The position numbers and the translations under genes were made by a program. DNA of 64,000 bases. It comes from an uncultured Clostridium sp. (GTDB lineage Bacteria > Bacillota > Clostridia > Clostridiales > Clostridiaceae). Positions 52,211-63,232 of this stretch are shown here, one piece after another. Each line of letters begins with the position of its first letter. Position 1 is the first letter of the stretch. Below the pieces are notes generated by a model. It saw only the letters and a program-made list of their open reading frames with translations, was not told where the DNA came from and searched no databases. Location of the stretch: the NCBI RefSeq assembly GCF_937920395.1, contig NZ_CALEVF010000039.1:1-64000 (forward strand), given 5' to 3'.

Positions 52211-52230
52211 GATAATAATTAATTATTATC
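52211..52230. repeat. perfect 20-bp palindrome
   Basis: GATAATAATTAATTATTATC reads the same on both strands. It lies between spoIIP and an 86-aa gene, 30 bases before the latter's ATG. With no loop it suits a dimeric protein-binding site better than a hairpin. Confidence 0.6.
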
Positions 52231-52260
52231 TGTTTAAGAAAAACTTAGGGGGCATTTTTT

Positions 52261-52521
52261 ATGTTTAAAAAAAACATTATTAAACATATATTTATACTGG
52301 TTATTTGTTTTTCTATATTTATTTATGGATTTATTGAAGTTAATATTAATAAGTCTGAATTAGTAAAGGAAAAGTCGAGATTTATAATAAGCATAAAATC
52401 AAACCCTCTAGATTTTAGAATAGAGACTAAGGGATATGTTTTTTACGTAAATGGTAAATTGTTCTTTAATATGAAAGAAAAATGTATTGATACTTATAAT
52501 GATGTTTTGAAGAAATTTTAA
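52261..52521 (+). CDS. hypothetical 86-aa membrane-anchored protein
   Basis: One N-terminal hydrophobic helix (HIFILVICFSIFIYGFI) follows a basic start, leaving a 60-aa outside domain with alternating strand pattern (IETKGYVFYVNGKLFF). ATG follows AGGGGGCATTTTTT. No lipobox. No family recognised. It lies between spoIIP and lepA, downstream of a perfect palindrome; a sporulation link is possible by context only. Confidence 0.65.
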   Translation: MFKKNIIKHIFILVICFSIFIYGFIEVNINKSELVKEKSRFIISIKSNPLDFRIETKGYVFYVNGKLFFNMKEKCIDTYNDVLKKF

Positions 52522-52581
52522 ACATATAATATAAGAGGAATTTACGTAGTTAAATAAAGTATAGTGTAAAATCACAATGCA

Positions 52582-52612
52582 TTGACAAAAATAGATATAA
52601 TTATGATATAAT
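52582..52612 (+). promoter_or_regulatory. promoter of lepA
   Basis: TTGACA (52582-52587) and an extended TGATATAAT (52604-52612), with a 19-base spacer to the TATAAT. The spacer is slightly long but both boxes are perfect. Confidence 0.65.
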
Positions 52613-52673
52613 TCAACTAGATGCTTAGAATCAAAAAAATATTTAACATATAGTACAATGGGGGTAAAAATTA

Positions 52674-54479
52674 ATGCAGAGCAATAGACAAAAACACATA
52701 AGAAACTTTGCGATAGTTGCACATATTGATCACGGTAAGTCTACTCTTGCAGATAGATTACTAGAAAAGACAGGTACTTTAACTAAAAGAGAAATGGAAG
52801 AGCAAGTACTTGATAATATGGATTTAGAAAGAGAAAGAGGAATCACCATAAAATCTCAACCGGCAAGGCTCGTTTATAAAAGAGAAGATGGAGAAGAATA
52901 TATATTCAATCTTATAGATACTCCAGGTCACGTAGATTTTAATTATGAGGTTTCAAGGAGTTTAGCTGCTTGTGAGGGCGCAGTACTTGTAGTGGATGCG
53001 TCACAAGGGATTCAAGCTCAAACTTTAGCAAACTGTTATTTGGCACTAGATAATGATCTTGATATTGCACCAGTTATTAATAAAATAGATCTTCCTAGTG
53101 CAAGGCCAGATGAAGTAATTAAGGAAATCGAGGATGTAATAGGTATTGAAGCCCTTGATGCTCCACGAATTTCGGCGAAAACTGGACTTAATATAGAAGA
53201 TGTTTTAGAAGCAGTAGTAAACAAGATTTCACCACCTAGTGGGGATGAAGAAGCACCACTTAAAGCTTTGATTTTTGACTCTTTTTATGATAGTTATAAA
53301 GGAGTTGTATGTTATGTAAGAATTAAAGACGGTAAAGTTAAACCAGGAACAAAGATTAAACTTATGAATACTAATAAGGTATATGAGGTAGTAGAAGTTG
53401 GAGTGTTTGTTCCAAATTATCTTCCAGTAGCAATGTTAAGTGCTGGTGATGTTGGATATATAACTGCATCTATAAAAAATGTTAGGGATGCACGTGTTGG
53501 TGATACTGTAACAGAAGCGGATAGACCGGCATTAAATGCACTTAAGGGATATAAACCAGCGATTCCAATGGTGTTTAGTGGTATTTATCCTATAGATGGT
53601 GCAAGGTATGGAGAATTAAAAGAGGCATTAGAAAGACTTCAGTTAAATGATGCAGCATTAGGGTTTGAACCAGAAACATCTATTGCGCTAGGTTTTGGAT
53701 TTAGATGTGGATTCTTAGGTCTTCTTCATATGGAAATAATACAAGAAAGAATAGAGCGAGAATTTAATTTAGATATCATAACTACAGCACCATCAGTTAT
53801 ATATAAAGTAATGAAAACTAGTGGAGAATTAATAGAGATAACAAATCCTACAAATCTTCCAGAACCTACAGAAATTAGTTATATGGAAGAACCAATAGTT
53901 AAAGCGTCTATCATAACACCATCGGAGTATCTTGGATCGGTTATGGAGTTATGCCAACAAAAAAGAGGCGTATACATTGATATGAAATATATAGAAACTA
54001 CTAGAGTTGTGTTAAATTACAATTTGCCGCTTAATGAAATAGTATATGACTTTTTTGATGCATTAAAATCAAGAACAAAAGGTTATGCATCCTTTGATTA
54101 TGAATTAAAGGGATATGTAACAGCTAATCTTGTAAAGTTAGATATTTTACTTAAGGGAGAAAAAGTTGATGCTCTGTCTATGATTGTTCCAGAGGAATCA
54201 GCTGCTCATAGAGGAAGAATTATGGCTGAAAAATTAAAAGAACATATACCAAGACAAATGTTTGAAATACCAATACAAGCATCTATAAATGCAAAGGTAA
54301 TTGCAAGAGAAACTGTAAAAGCACTTCGAAAAGATGTTTTAGCTAAATGTTATGGTGGAGATATTTCAAGAAAGAAAAAATTATTATCAAAGCAAAAAGA
54401 AGGTAAAAAGAGAATGAGACAAGTTGGAAGTGTAGAAGTTCCACAAGAAGCATTCATGGCTATACTTAAAGTAGATTAA
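52674..54479 (+). CDS. lepA: elongation factor 4 (LepA)
   Basis: A 601-aa translational GTPase that acts on stalled or initiating ribosomes. G motifs: [14 protein letters not shown] (G1), RGITIKS (G2), DTPGHVDF (G3), NKIDLP (G4), SAKTG (G5). EF-G-like domains II, III and V follow, with the LepA-specific C-terminus ([20 protein letters not shown]). ATG 52674 follows ATGGGGGTAAAAATTA. Complete. Confidence 0.97.
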   Translation: MQSNRQKHIRNFAIVAHIDHGKSTLADRLLEKTGTLTKREMEEQVLDNMDLERERGITIKSQPARLVYKREDGEEYIFNLIDTPGHVDFNYEVSRSLAACEGAVLVVDASQGIQAQTLANCYLALDNDLDIAPVINKIDLPSARPDEVIKEIEDVIGIEALDAPRISAKTGLNIEDVLEAVVNKISPPSGDEEAPLKALIFDSFYDSYKGVVCYVRIKDGKVKPGTKIKLMNTNKVYEVVEVGVFVPNYLPVAMLSAGDVGYITASIKNVRDARVGDTVTEADRPALNALKGYKPAIPMVFSGIYPIDGARYGELKEALERLQLNDAALGFEPETSIALGFGFRCGFLGLLHMEIIQERIEREFNLDIITTAPSVIYKVMKTSGELIEITNPTNLPEPTEISYMEEPIVKASIITPSEYLGSVMELCQQKRGVYIDMKYIETTRVVLNYNLPLNEIVYDFFDALKSRTKGYASFDYELKGYVTANLVKLDILLKGEKVDALSMIVPEESAAHRGRIMAEKLKEHIPRQMFEIPIQASINAKVIARETVKALRKDVLAKCYGGDISRKKKLLSKQKEGKKRMRQVGSVEVPQEAFMAILKVD

Positions 54480-54520
54480 AAATATAGATTTGAAAAAGAT
54501 AATTAAAGTGAGGATAAAAT

Positions 54521-55642
54521 ATGAAGAAAGTTGCTTTATATATTCATATTCCTTTTTGCAAGCAGAAGTGTTTATATTGTGATTTTCCATCACTAGCTGG
54601 CAAAGAGGATTGTATGCTTGATTATTCTGCAGCACTTGCAAAGGAAATAGATAATATAAAGGATAAAAAAATAAAAACTATTTTTATAGGTGGGGGAACT
54701 CCCACCTATTTATCTTTAGCGGGCTGGAAAATAATAAAAAAAAGTATTGATGCATTAGATATATGTGATGATTTAGAGTTTACAGTGGAGGGTAATCCAG
54801 GAACATTTACAAAAGAAAAATTGAACTTCCTAAAAGAAATGGGAGTAAATAGACTTAGTATCGGACTTCAAGCCTGGCAGGATTAACTTTTAAAAGAACT
54901 CGGAAGAATTCATACTATAGAAGATTTTAAACAAAGCTTTGAAATGGCTAGAAAATTAGGTTTTGATAACATAAATGTAGATTTGATGTTTGGACTTCCA
55001 TCTCAAACTATCAAGCAATGGAAAGAAACCCTGCAGAATGTAACTAAGCTTAATCCAGAGCATTTATCTTGCTATAATTTAATAGTAGAAGAGGGTACAG
55101 AGTTTTATAAAAGATTTGAAAAAGGTACATTGAATCTCCCAGATGAGGAAATGGATAGAAGTATGTATGCTAAAACAATAAAATTTTTAAGCGAAAAGGG
55201 ATATATACAATATGAAATCTCTAATTTTTCGAAAAACAATAAGAAATGTAGACATAATCTAGTATATTGGGAATTGGATGAATATATTGGGTGCGGTTCT
55301 TCTTCTCATTCGTATAGTGGAGGCTATCGGTATAGAAATGAAGGTAATATAGAAAAATATATTGAAAAAATGAATCATGATAATGGTGCTATAGTTGAAA
55401 AAACAAAAAATTCTTTTAAAGATAATATGGAAGAGTTTATGTTCATGGGACTTAGAAAAACTGAAGGTGTTAATAAAAACGAATTTAAGAAAAGATTTGA
55501 TAAAGATATGGATGAAGTTTACTCTGATGTAATTGATAAATATACAAACACTGGTTTTATGACAGAAACTCCTGATAGTATTTTTTTAACCTTCGATGGT
55601 ATTGAGGTATCAAATGTGATTATGGCGGATTTTTTATTATAA
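54521..55642 (+). pseudogene. hemW: hemW-type radical SAM gene, interrupted by one in-frame TAA
   Basis: HemW is a radical SAM haem chaperone related to coproporphyrinogen dehydrogenase. Codons 1-121 carry the cluster motif HIPFCKQKCLYCDF (C-x3-C-x2-C) and FIGGGTPTYLS; TAA follows at 54884-54886; then the same frame continues LLKELGRIHTIEDF, NVDLMFGLPSQT and the C-terminal domain to 55642. Removing the stop gives a normal product of about 373 aa, so the lesion is one codon. ATG 54944 could restart but would lack the cluster. Options: a nonsense mutation, base-call error or readthrough. It sits between lepA and hrcA as usual. Confidence 0.85.
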
Positions 55643-55771
55643 ATTATATTAATCTTGAAAACAAAACTTGTCTTTTAAACGTGTTAAGTAGAAAATGGGA
55701 GATAAATAGAGTATTTAAGACTTAGTTTGAAATAAAAGATAAAAAATAGCTGTAGTGAAAAAACAAGGTTA

Positions 55772-55800
55772 TTGACAAAATCCATAATAAATGATACTTT
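55772..55800 (+). promoter_or_regulatory. sigma-A promoter of the hrcA-dnaK operon
   Basis: TTGACA (55772-55777), exactly 17 bases, TACTTT (55795-55800). It lies just upstream of the CIRCE operator. Confidence 0.8.
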
Positions 55801-55813
55801 AAATGTATACCCG

Positions 55814-55840
55814 TTAGCACTCAACGGAAGCGAGTGCTAA
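55814..55840 (+). promoter_or_regulatory. CIRCE operator (HrcA binding site)
   Basis: TTAGCACTC, nine bases, GAGTGCTAA: both arms are perfect matches to the CIRCE consensus. It sits right after the promoter and 16 bases before the hrcA start, so HrcA represses its own operon and heat relieves it. Confidence 0.98.
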
Positions 55841-55856
55841 TAAAAGAGGTGATATT

Positions 55857-56903
55857 ATGGAAATGGATGAAAGAAAAATTAAAATACTTCAGGCTATAAT
55901 AACAGATTATATAAATAATGGTGAGCCTGTAGGGTCCAGAACCATAGCTAAAAAGTATGATTTAGGTATTAGTTCAGCTACAATAAGAAATGAAATGTCA
56001 GACCTCGAAGAAATGGGTTATATCGAACATATACATACCTCATCTGGTAGAAAACCATCAGATAAAGGTTATAGATTATATGTTGATAGACTTATGGAAC
56101 TTACAAAATTATCTTCTGAGGAAGAATATATGATTAAAAATCATCTTATTAATGCCGCACTGTATGAAGTTGATAAAATTGTTAAGCAAGCAACACAAAT
56201 GCTTTCTCTTCTTACAAACCTTACATCTATAGTAAAAGCGCCTTCTGTTCAAAAAAGCTGTATAAAATATATTCAGCTAATGAATTTGGATTCTATAAGT
56301 ATTTTGTTTGTAATTATTACAGACAGTGGTATTATCAAAAATAATGTTATAAAGGTTAGTAAGCCAATTGGCAATGCTACTATAGAAAAACTTACCAATA
56401 TACTTAATTTTAGATTAGGAAAACTTACAATTGAACAGATAAATTTAGAAGTTATCAATAATCTTAAAAGTGATTTAGCTTCTTATGAAGAAATATTTGC
56501 AGGTATTATTCCTGCCTTATATGATAGTTTATCTGGCGTTGAATCTTCAGAAGTTTATATTCAAGGCGCTGCTAATATATTTAATTACCCTGAGTATAAC
56601 GATATAACCAAAGCTCGAGAGTTCTTAGTCTTGGTAGATAATAAAGAAAGCATAAATAGTTTACTAGGTACTAATGATAATACTTCTAAGATTACAATTA
56701 AAATCGGTGGTGAAAATTTTGTTGAGTGTGCAAGGGAGTGCAGTATTATAACAGCAGTTTATAGTGCTTCTGGAGTTCCACTTGGATCCATTGGTGTCAT
56801 AGGGCCAACAAGAATTCCCTATGGGAAAGTTATCTCAGTATTAACTGGAGTAGTTAAAGAATTGAATGATAATATAGCTCAAATTTATAATGACCATAGA
56901 TAA
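55857..56903 (+). CDS. hrcA: heat-inducible transcription repressor HrcA
   Basis: A 348-aa repressor that binds CIRCE and needs GroE for stability. The N-terminal winged helix is visible (ILQAIITDYINNGEPVGSRT; LGISSATIRNEMSDLEEMGY), followed by HTSSGRKPSDKGYR and a GAF-like domain. ATG 55857 follows AAGAGGTGATATT. It is the first gene of hrcA-grpE-dnaK and controls it through the operator upstream. Confidence 0.97.
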   Translation: MEMDERKIKILQAIITDYINNGEPVGSRTIAKKYDLGISSATIRNEMSDLEEMGYIEHIHTSSGRKPSDKGYRLYVDRLMELTKLSSEEEYMIKNHLINAALYEVDKIVKQATQMLSLLTNLTSIVKAPSVQKSCIKYIQLMNLDSISILFVIITDSGIIKNNVIKVSKPIGNATIEKLTNILNFRLGKLTIEQINLEVINNLKSDLASYEEIFAGIIPALYDSLSGVESSEVYIQGAANIFNYPEYNDITKAREFLVLVDNKESINSLLGTNDNTSKITIKIGGENFVECARECSIITAVYSASGVPLGSIGVIGPTRIPYGKVISVLTGVVKELNDNIAQIYNDHR

Positions 56904-56953
56904 AATTTTAAATTAAGAAATTTGTTTTGAGCAAGATTTGGAGGAATGATTGA

Positions 56954-57655
56954 GTGAATACGAATAATGAAGAAATGCTAGACGAACAAAATACAGAGGT
57001 TTCAAATGAAAGTCCAAGTTCAGTTGATGAAACTAACGAAGTTCAAGAAAACAAAAAAAAGACTGAGGACAACTCAAATGAAACAACAGAAGAAAATGAA
57101 ACGCAAGAAGAAAATGAAGTATTAGAACAACCTGAAATAGTAGATGAAGATGAAGAAGTTGAAGAACTTTTAGAAAGTGATAAAGAGAAAGATATGAGAA
57201 AAAGTAAAAAGAAATTAGAAGCCGAAAACAAAACTTTACAAGATAATGTTGATTCTTTTAAGGATAAACTTTTAAGGACAACTGCAGAGTATGAAAATTT
57301 TAGGAAAAGAACAACAAAGGAAAAACAAAACATATACACAGATGCTTGTGGGGATGTTTTAAAAGAAATTCTACCAGTACTTGATAACTTAGAAAGAGCA
57401 CTTTCCATTGAAGGTGGTGGGGATGAGCTAAGAACCGGTGTAGAAAATACAGTTAAATTATTTAATGCTGCATTTAAAAAACTAGGCATTGAAGAATTGT
57501 CCTCAACAGGTGACTTTGATCCTAACTTACACAATGCAGTAATGCATGTAGAAGATGAACAATATGGGGTAAATCAAATTGTAGAAGTATTACAAAAGGG
57601 ATATAAAAAAGAAGATAAAGTATTAAGACATAGTATGGTTAAAGTTGCTAATTAA
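56954..57655 (+). CDS. grpE: nucleotide exchange factor GrpE
   Basis: A 233-aa DnaK co-chaperone that releases ADP. The first 75 residues are extremely acidic, rich in Glu, Asn and Thr, and longer than usual; a coiled coil follows (KKLEAENKTLQDNVDSFKDK), then ENFRKRTTKEK and the beta domain with FDPNLHNAVMHVED. GTG 56954 follows TTGGAGGAATGATTGA. It lies 50 bases after hrcA. Confidence 0.95.
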   Translation: MNTNNEEMLDEQNTEVSNESPSSVDETNEVQENKKKTEDNSNETTEENETQEENEVLEQPEIVDEDEEVEELLESDKEKDMRKSKKKLEAENKTLQDNVDSFKDKLLRTTAEYENFRKRTTKEKQNIYTDACGDVLKEILPVLDNLERALSIEGGGDELRTGVENTVKLFNAAFKKLGIEELSSTGDFDPNLHNAVMHVEDEQYGVNQIVEVLQKGYKKEDKVLRHSMVKVAN

Positions 57656-57736
57656 AGATTCAAATTATAAAAAATACAAATATTATAGCACTTATTAATT
57701 GTTATGGTATAAAAGGAATATAGGGAGGATTTAATA

Positions 57737-59602
57737 ATGGGAAAAATTATAGGAATAGATTTAGGTACAACAAATTCATGTGTAGCAGTAATGGAGGGTG
57801 GAGAAGCAGTTGTAATTTCTAATTCAGAAGGTGCAAGAACTACACCATCTGTAGTTTCATTTCAAGCAAATGGAGAGAGATTAGTAGGTCAAGTAGCTAA
57901 AAGACAAGCAATCACAAACCCAGATAAAACAATAATGTCAATAAAAAGACAAATGGGTACAGATCATAAAGTAACAGTAGACGGAAAAGCACATACACCA
58001 CAAGAAATTTCTGCATATATTTTACAAAAAATAAAAGCAGATGCTGAAGCTTATTTAGGAGAAAAAGTTACAGAAGCTGTTATAACTGTACCAGCTTATT
58101 TCAATGATAGTCAAAGACAAGCAACAAAAGATGCAGGAAAAATAGCAGGTCTTGAAGTTAAGAGAATAATAAATGAACCAACAGCAGCAGCACTAGCATA
58201 TGGTCTAGATAAAATGGATGTTAACCAAAAGATATTAGTATATGATTTAGGTGGCGGTACATTTGATGTATCTATATTAGAACTTGGTGATGGTTTATTC
58301 GAAGTTAAATCAACTAACGGAAATACAAAACTTGGTGGAGATGACTTTGATGAAAAAGTTGTGAACCATATTGCAGATACTTTTAAAGCAGATAATGGAA
58401 TAGATTTAAGAAATGATAAAATGGCACTTCAAAGACTTAAAGAAGCTGCTGAAAAAGCAAAAATCGAATTATCATCATCAACACAAACAAATATTAATCT
58501 ACCATTTATCACAGCTGACGCAACAGGTCCTAAGCATATAGATATGAATTTAACAAGAGCAAAATTTAATGAGTTAACTCATGATTTAGTTCAATCAACA
58601 ATAGAACCAATGAAAAAAGCAATTGCAGATGCAGGTTTATCTCTTAATGAAATAGATAAAATTGTACTTGTAGGTGGTTCAACAAGAACACCAGCAGTTC
58701 AAGATGCAGTTAGAGAATTTACTGGTAAAGAACCTTCAAAGGGAGTAAATCCAGATGAATGCGTTGCACTTGGTGCAGCAATTCAAGCAGGAGTATTAAG
58801 TGGAGAAGTTAAAGATGTATTACTTCTTGATGTAACTCCATTAACTCTTGGAATTGAAACTTTAGGTGGAATAGCTACTCCTCTAATAGAGAGAAATACT
58901 ACAATTCCAGCTAAAAAGAGTCAAGTATTCTCAACAGCAGCAGATGGTCAAACATCAGTTGAAATTAACATTGTTCAAGGTGAACGTCAAATGGCTGCAG
59001 GTAACAAAACTTTAGGAAGAGTTACTTTATCCGGAATTGCAGCAGCACCAAGAGGTATTCCACAAATAGAAGTTACTTTTGATATAGACGCTAATGGTAT
59101 TGTTAATGTATCAGCTAAAGATAAAGGAACAGGAAAAGAAGCTAAAATAACAATTACAGCATCAACTAATTTAAGTGATGATGAAATTGATAAAGCAGTT
59201 AAAGAAGCAGAGAAATTTGCAGGAGAAGATAAAAAGAGAAAAGAAGAAATAGAAATTAAGAATAATGCAGAACAGTTAGTATACCAAACTGAAAAAAGCT
59301 TAACTGACCTTGGAGAAAAAGTATCAGAGGAAGATAAGAAAGACATTGAAGGCAAATTAGAAGCTCTTAAAAAGATTAAAGATGGAGACGATACTGAAGC
59401 TACAAAGAAATCTACAGAAGAATTAACTGAAGCATTTTATGCAGTAACTACAAAAATATATCAAGCTGAAGCAGAATCAGCAAAAGCTGGAGAAGCTGCT
59501 CAAGGTGGAGATAATGCTGAAGGAAACACTGAAAATGATGACAATGTAGTGGATGCTGATTATAAAGTAGAAGAAGACAAAAAAGACGAAGATAAAAAAT
59601 AA
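57737..59602 (+). CDS. dnaK: chaperone protein DnaK (Hsp70)
   Basis: A 621-aa Hsp70. Nucleotide domain: [53 protein letters not shown] and [11 protein letters not shown]. Linker [19 protein letters not shown] and the substrate domain follow, then a helical lid and acidic tail. ATG follows TAGGGAGGATTTAATA. Codon use is cleaner than in neighbours, consistent with high expression. A terminator follows. Confidence 0.98.
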   Translation: MGKIIGIDLGTTNSCVAVMEGGEAVVISNSEGARTTPSVVSFQANGERLVGQVAKRQAITNPDKTIMSIKRQMGTDHKVTVDGKAHTPQEISAYILQKIKADAEAYLGEKVTEAVITVPAYFNDSQRQATKDAGKIAGLEVKRIINEPTAAALAYGLDKMDVNQKILVYDLGGGTFDVSILELGDGLFEVKSTNGNTKLGGDDFDEKVVNHIADTFKADNGIDLRNDKMALQRLKEAAEKAKIELSSSTQTNINLPFITADATGPKHIDMNLTRAKFNELTHDLVQSTIEPMKKAIADAGLSLNEIDKIVLVGGSTRTPAVQDAVREFTGKEPSKGVNPDECVALGAAIQAGVLSGEVKDVLLLDVTPLTLGIETLGGIATPLIERNTTIPAKKSQVFSTAADGQTSVEINIVQGERQMAAGNKTLGRVTLSGIAAAPRGIPQIEVTFDIDANGIVNVSAKDKGTGKEAKITITASTNLSDDEIDKAVKEAEKFAGEDKKRKEEIEIKNNAEQLVYQTEKSLTDLGEKVSEEDKKDIEGKLEALKKIKDGDDTEATKKSTEELTEAFYAVTTKIYQAEAESAKAGEAAQGGDNAEGNTENDDNVVDADYKVEEDKKDEDKK

Positions 59603-59625
59603 GATAAATAATTAACAAAACAACT

Positions 59626-59660
59626 AAATTAGGGATGGGTAACTACCCTTCCCTAATTTT
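59626..59660 (+). terminator. terminator after dnaK
   Basis: AAATTAGGGATGGGTA (59626-59641) pairs with TACCCTTCCCTAATTT (59644-59659) with one mismatch. It could uncouple dnaJ from the operon, which fits the separate promoter. Confidence 0.7.
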
Positions 59661-59718
59661 AGTTTATCTTAATTAAAACAGTATTATTAATTGTTATAGA
59701 AGAAATATATAATAATAG

Positions 59719-59746
59719 TTGTATTATTTTAAGGATTAGTTATACT
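59719..59746 (+). promoter_or_regulatory. promoter of dnaJ
   Basis: TTGTAT (59719-59724), 16 bases, TATACT (59741-59746), 37 bases before the dnaJ ATG. Confidence 0.6.
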
Positions 59747-59782
59747 ATATAAGTATATATATTTTAGGTGGTGAAGAGTTGA

Positions 59783-60904
59783 ATGGCAAATAAAGATTAT
59801 TATGAAACACTTGGCGTAGGTAAAGATGCCAGTGAAGAAGATATCAAGAAAGCTTTTAAAAAGGGTGCGTTAAAGTACCATCCAGATAGAAATCCAGATA
59901 ATAAAGAAGCTGAAGAAAAATTCAAAGAATTGAATGAGGCATACCAAGTTTTGTCAAATAGTGATAAAAGGTCTAGGTATGATCAATATGGTACAGCTGA
60001 TGCTAATGGAGCAGGATTTGATGGTGGCTCTGATTATTCAGGATTTGGTGGTTTTGGAGATATATTTGGTGATATATTTGGAGGCGGATTCTCGTCAAGA
60101 AATCAGAATGGTCCCAAAAAAGGTGCAGATTTAGAATATAATATAAATCTAACTTTTGAAGAGTCTGTATTTGGTGTAGAAAAAGATGTATCAATTACAA
60201 GAAATGAAAAATGTGGTGATTGTAGCGGTAGTGGTGCTAAAGCTGGTACAACGCCTAAGACTTGTGATAAATGTGGTGGAAATGGGCAGATAAAAGTTCA
60301 GAGGAATACTGCATTTGGAAGTTTTGCTAGCATGAGCACTTGTGATAAGTGTGGTGGTAGTGGTAAGATAATTTCTGAACCATGTAAAACTTGTCATGGT
60401 TCTGGAAAACAAAGAAAAAATAGAAAAATTAAGGTTAATATTCCAGGTGGAGTTGATACCGGAAATGTTATGCCACTAAGAGGTCAAGGCGAACAAGGTG
60501 AAAAGGGTGGACCAGCAGGCGATTTATATATAAATATCAGAGTAGCTCCTCATAAAACTTTTAAGAGAAAAGGAATTGATATTCATATAGAATCACATAT
60601 AAGCTTTGGGTATGCATCCATGGGTACTGAAATTAAAGTGCCAACGGTAGATGGGGATGTTAAATACAAAGTTCCTGGTGGAACACAATCTGGTACTGTC
60701 TTTAGACTTAAGGGTAAGGGAATACCTAGAGTAAACGGACATGGAAGAGGAGATCAATACGTAAAGGTTATTGTTGATATTCCAAAATCTTTGAATGATA
60801 AACAAAAGGAAGCTCTTAAACTATTTATGCAAGCTAGTGGTGAAAGTGTAGAAATTTTTGAAGAAAACAAAAAATCTTTTGTAGATAAAATACTAGGTAA
60901 ATAA
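59783..60904 (+). CDS. dnaJ: chaperone protein DnaJ (Hsp40)
   Basis: A 373-aa type I Hsp40. J domain residues 1-70 with the HPD tripeptide in [10 protein letters not shown], a Gly/Phe-rich linker ([17 protein letters not shown]), four zinc-finger repeats ([32 protein letters not shown]), then two substrate-binding beta domains. It stimulates DnaK ATPase. ATG follows AGGTGGTGAAGAGTTGA. It is downstream of dnaK but has its own promoter. Confidence 0.97.
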   Translation: MANKDYYETLGVGKDASEEDIKKAFKKGALKYHPDRNPDNKEAEEKFKELNEAYQVLSNSDKRSRYDQYGTADANGAGFDGGSDYSGFGGFGDIFGDIFGGGFSSRNQNGPKKGADLEYNINLTFEESVFGVEKDVSITRNEKCGDCSGSGAKAGTTPKTCDKCGGNGQIKVQRNTAFGSFASMSTCDKCGGSGKIISEPCKTCHGSGKQRKNRKIKVNIPGGVDTGNVMPLRGQGEQGEKGGPAGDLYINIRVAPHKTFKRKGIDIHIESHISFGYASMGTEIKVPTVDGDVKYKVPGGTQSGTVFRLKGKGIPRVNGHGRGDQYVKVIVDIPKSLNDKQKEALKLFMQASGESVEIFEENKKSFVDKILGK

Positions 60905-60908
60905 TAAT

Positions 60909-60942
60909 GAAAAACTTCGTTTTGTGAAACGGGGTTTTTTAT
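60909..60942 (+). terminator. terminator of dnaJ
   Basis: AAAACTTCGTTT pairs with AAACGGGGTTTT using G-U pairs, followed by a T-run. It begins four bases after the dnaJ stop. Confidence 0.8.
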
Positions 60943-60962
60943 TTTAAATAAGGAGAATATAA

Positions 60963-61898
60963 ATGGATAAAGATTGGATTGAGATAACTATAATAACAAG
61001 TAGTGAGGCGGTTGAAGCGGTTTCTGCAATGCTATATAATACTGGAGTTGAGGGGGTATCTATTTTGGATCCATTAGATTTGATTTATAGAAGGGATCAT
61101 ACTACGGATTGGGACTATTTTGATGAGAGCATTATTGATACAAAGAGTGGTGTTGTTATTAAGGGATACTATAAAAAAGATCAGCATTTTAATGAACATT
61201 TAGAAGAAATTAAAATAGGAGTAAATAATTTACCTAGCTTTGGACTAGATAAAGGAGCAGGGTCTGTTACTGCGCAGAAGGTAAATGAGGAGGATTGGGA
61301 AAATAACTGGAAGAAGTATTATAAACCATTAAAGGTTGGAGAAAAGATAGTCATAAAGCCTATATGGGAACAGTACAATGAAAATCCCGGTGAAATAATT
61401 GTTCAGCTAGATCCAGGTATGGCCTTCGGAACTGGTTCTCATGAGACTACCAGGATGTGTATAAAGGCATTAGAAAGGTATGTAGACGATAGTTCAACTG
61501 TTTTTGATATAGGTACAGGGTCTGGAATATTAGCTATCACAGCAGCCAAGCTTGGGGCTAAGAAAACTGTAGGAGTTGATTTAGATCCAGTTGCTGTAGA
61601 CTCTGCAAAGCAGAATGTTTCATATAATGATATAGATAACATTGAGATATTGTACGGAGACCTACTTGAGGTTGTTAAAGGAAAGGCTAATATAGTTATT
61701 GCTAATATAATGGCTGATATAATCATATTCCTAACAGATCAAGTTAAAGAAATTATAACTAAGGGTGGATATTTTATATCTTCAGGAATAATTTTATGTA
61801 AAAAAGACGAAGTAATAAATAATCTAATAAAGTGTGGATTCACAATTGAGGAGATAAATGTAGAGGGAGAATGGGTTTGTATAGTTGCAAAATTATAG
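60963..61898 (+). CDS. prmA: ribosomal protein L11 methyltransferase
   Basis: A 311-aa SAM-dependent enzyme that trimethylates L11. The N-terminal substrate-recognition domain (residues 1-115) precedes the Rossmann methyltransferase: [34 protein letters not shown] (motif I), [16 protein letters not shown] (II) and [12 protein letters not shown] (IV). ATG follows AAGGAGAATATAA. The prmA-rsmE pair after dnaJ is the normal Firmicute order. Confidence 0.96.
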   Translation: MDKDWIEITIITSSEAVEAVSAMLYNTGVEGVSILDPLDLIYRRDHTTDWDYFDESIIDTKSGVVIKGYYKKDQHFNEHLEEIKIGVNNLPSFGLDKGAGSVTAQKVNEEDWENNWKKYYKPLKVGEKIVIKPIWEQYNENPGEIIVQLDPGMAFGTGSHETTRMCIKALERYVDDSSTVFDIGTGSGILAITAAKLGAKKTVGVDLDPVAVDSAKQNVSYNDIDNIEILYGDLLEVVKGKANIVIANIMADIIIFLTDQVKEIITKGGYFISSGIILCKKDEVINNLIKCGFTIEEINVEGEWVCIVAKL

Positions 61899-61927
61899 TA
61901 AATGTATAAGTTAGGGGAGAATAAATA

Positions 61928-62704
61928 ATGCATAAATTTTTTGTACCCAAAAGTAATATAAATGATAATAAAGCTATTATAGAAGGCGAAGATGTAAAAC
62001 ATATATATAAGGTATTAAGGCTTCAGGTTGGTGAAAATGTAAGTGTTAATAATTGTGAGGGCGTTGAATACATAGGTGAAATAACTTCTATAGACAAAAA
62101 ACTTGTAAATATAAATCTTCTTAAAGAAAATCCTATAAATAACGAAAGTCCTGTTGAGGTATACTTATTTCAAGGTATGCCTAAATCTACAAAAATGGAT
62201 TTAATAGTTCAAAAGAATACTGAACTAGGAGTTAAAGCAATAACCCCTATAATTACACATAGGGTAGAAATTAAAACTGAGATAATGGAATTTAAAAAAG
62301 ATAAGGAACTTGATAAAAAGATAGTTAGATGGAATAGGATAGCTCTTGAAGCTTCTAAGCAAAGTAAAAGAAGTTTAATACCGATAATTAATGCACCTAT
62401 AGATTTTGATAATTTACTTATCGAATTAAAAGCTATGGATTTAGTGGTAGTACCCTATGAAAATGAAGAGGGTTATGGAATGAGAAAATTAGTCAAAGAT
62501 ATAGATAAAGAAAACATTAATAAAGTTGCAATTATTATAGGACCTGAGGGTGGATTTGAGGAATATGAAATATTAAAACTTAAAGAGATAGGAGCAAAAA
62601 TCATAACTTTAGGACCTCGAATACTTAGAACAGAAACAGCAGGATTCACATGCTTAAGTTTAATAATGTATGAGCTATCTGACCTTGGTGGAAGTTTAAA
62701 ATAA
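61928..62704 (+). CDS. rsmE: 16S rRNA m3U1498 methyltransferase RsmE
   Basis: A 258-aa SPOUT-fold methyltransferase. N-terminal PUA-like domain with EGEDVKHIYKVLRLQVGE; SPOUT core with IALEASKQSKRSLIPII, IIGPEGGFEEYEI and LGPRILRTETAGF, the knot and SAM site. ATG follows TTAGGGGAGAATAA, 30 bases after prmA. Complete. Confidence 0.96.
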   Translation: MHKFFVPKSNINDNKAIIEGEDVKHIYKVLRLQVGENVSVNNCEGVEYIGEITSIDKKLVNINLLKENPINNESPVEVYLFQGMPKSTKMDLIVQKNTELGVKAITPIITHRVEIKTEIMEFKKDKELDKKIVRWNRIALEASKQSKRSLIPIINAPIDFDNLLIELKAMDLVVVPYENEEGYGMRKLVKDIDKENINKVAIIIGPEGGFEEYEILKLKEIGAKIITLGPRILRTETAGFTCLSLIMYELSDLGGSLK

Positions 62705-62784
62705 ACATTCTAATTAATTTATTTAAAAGGAAAATTAACTTTTATGTTGAATAGTATAGTATAGGATGAATTGGAGGTGATAAT

Positions 62785-63150
62785 GTGGAAAAGGGTTGTG
62801 TGGAAAAGGTCGATTGTCTTTTTTGTAAAATCATAAAAAAACAAATTCCATCAGAAATGTTATATGAAGATGACAAAGTTATAGTTATTAAAGACATAAG
62901 TCCTCAGGCACCAGTACATGTTATAATTATTCCAAAACAGCATATTGATAATTTAAATTGCTTAAAGGAAGATCAGTCAGAAATAATAGGGCATATATTT
63001 ATGGTTGCAACTAAGGTTGTACAGACTTTAGGAATTGCAAATACTGGATATAGGATTGTTTCTAATTGTGGTGAGCAAGGGGGTCAAACAGTTCAACATA
63101 TACATTTTCATTTGCTCGGTGGAAGATTGCTTGAGTGGCCACCTGGTTAA
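62785..63150 (+). CDS. HIT family (HinT-like) nucleotide hydrolase
   Basis: A 121-aa histidine-triad protein that hydrolyses purine nucleoside phosphoramidates and related compounds. The N-terminal CLFCKIIKKQIPS has the Cys pair common in this branch; VHVIIIPKQH and the catalytic HIHFHLLGGR follow. GTG 62785 follows TTGGAGGTGATAAT. It sits between rsmE and rpsU, as in many clostridia. Confidence 0.95.
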   Translation: MEKGCVEKVDCLFCKIIKKQIPSEMLYEDDKVIVIKDISPQAPVHVIIIPKQHIDNLNCLKEDQSEIIGHIFMVATKVVQTLGIANTGYRIVSNCGEQGGQTVQHIHFHLLGGRLLEWPPG

Positions 63151-63232
63151 TTTATAATAATTTAATAAATTGAATTTTTGATAATGTTTTATAAAAAAGC
63201 ATTATATATATAACAAAACAGCAATGAAAATG

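Noticed and set aside
57043..57534. A 163-codon minus-strand frame opposite grpE, very Ser-rich
   Set aside because: The Ser and Val runs are complements of grpE's Glu, Asp and Asn codons. grpE is certain on the plus strand.
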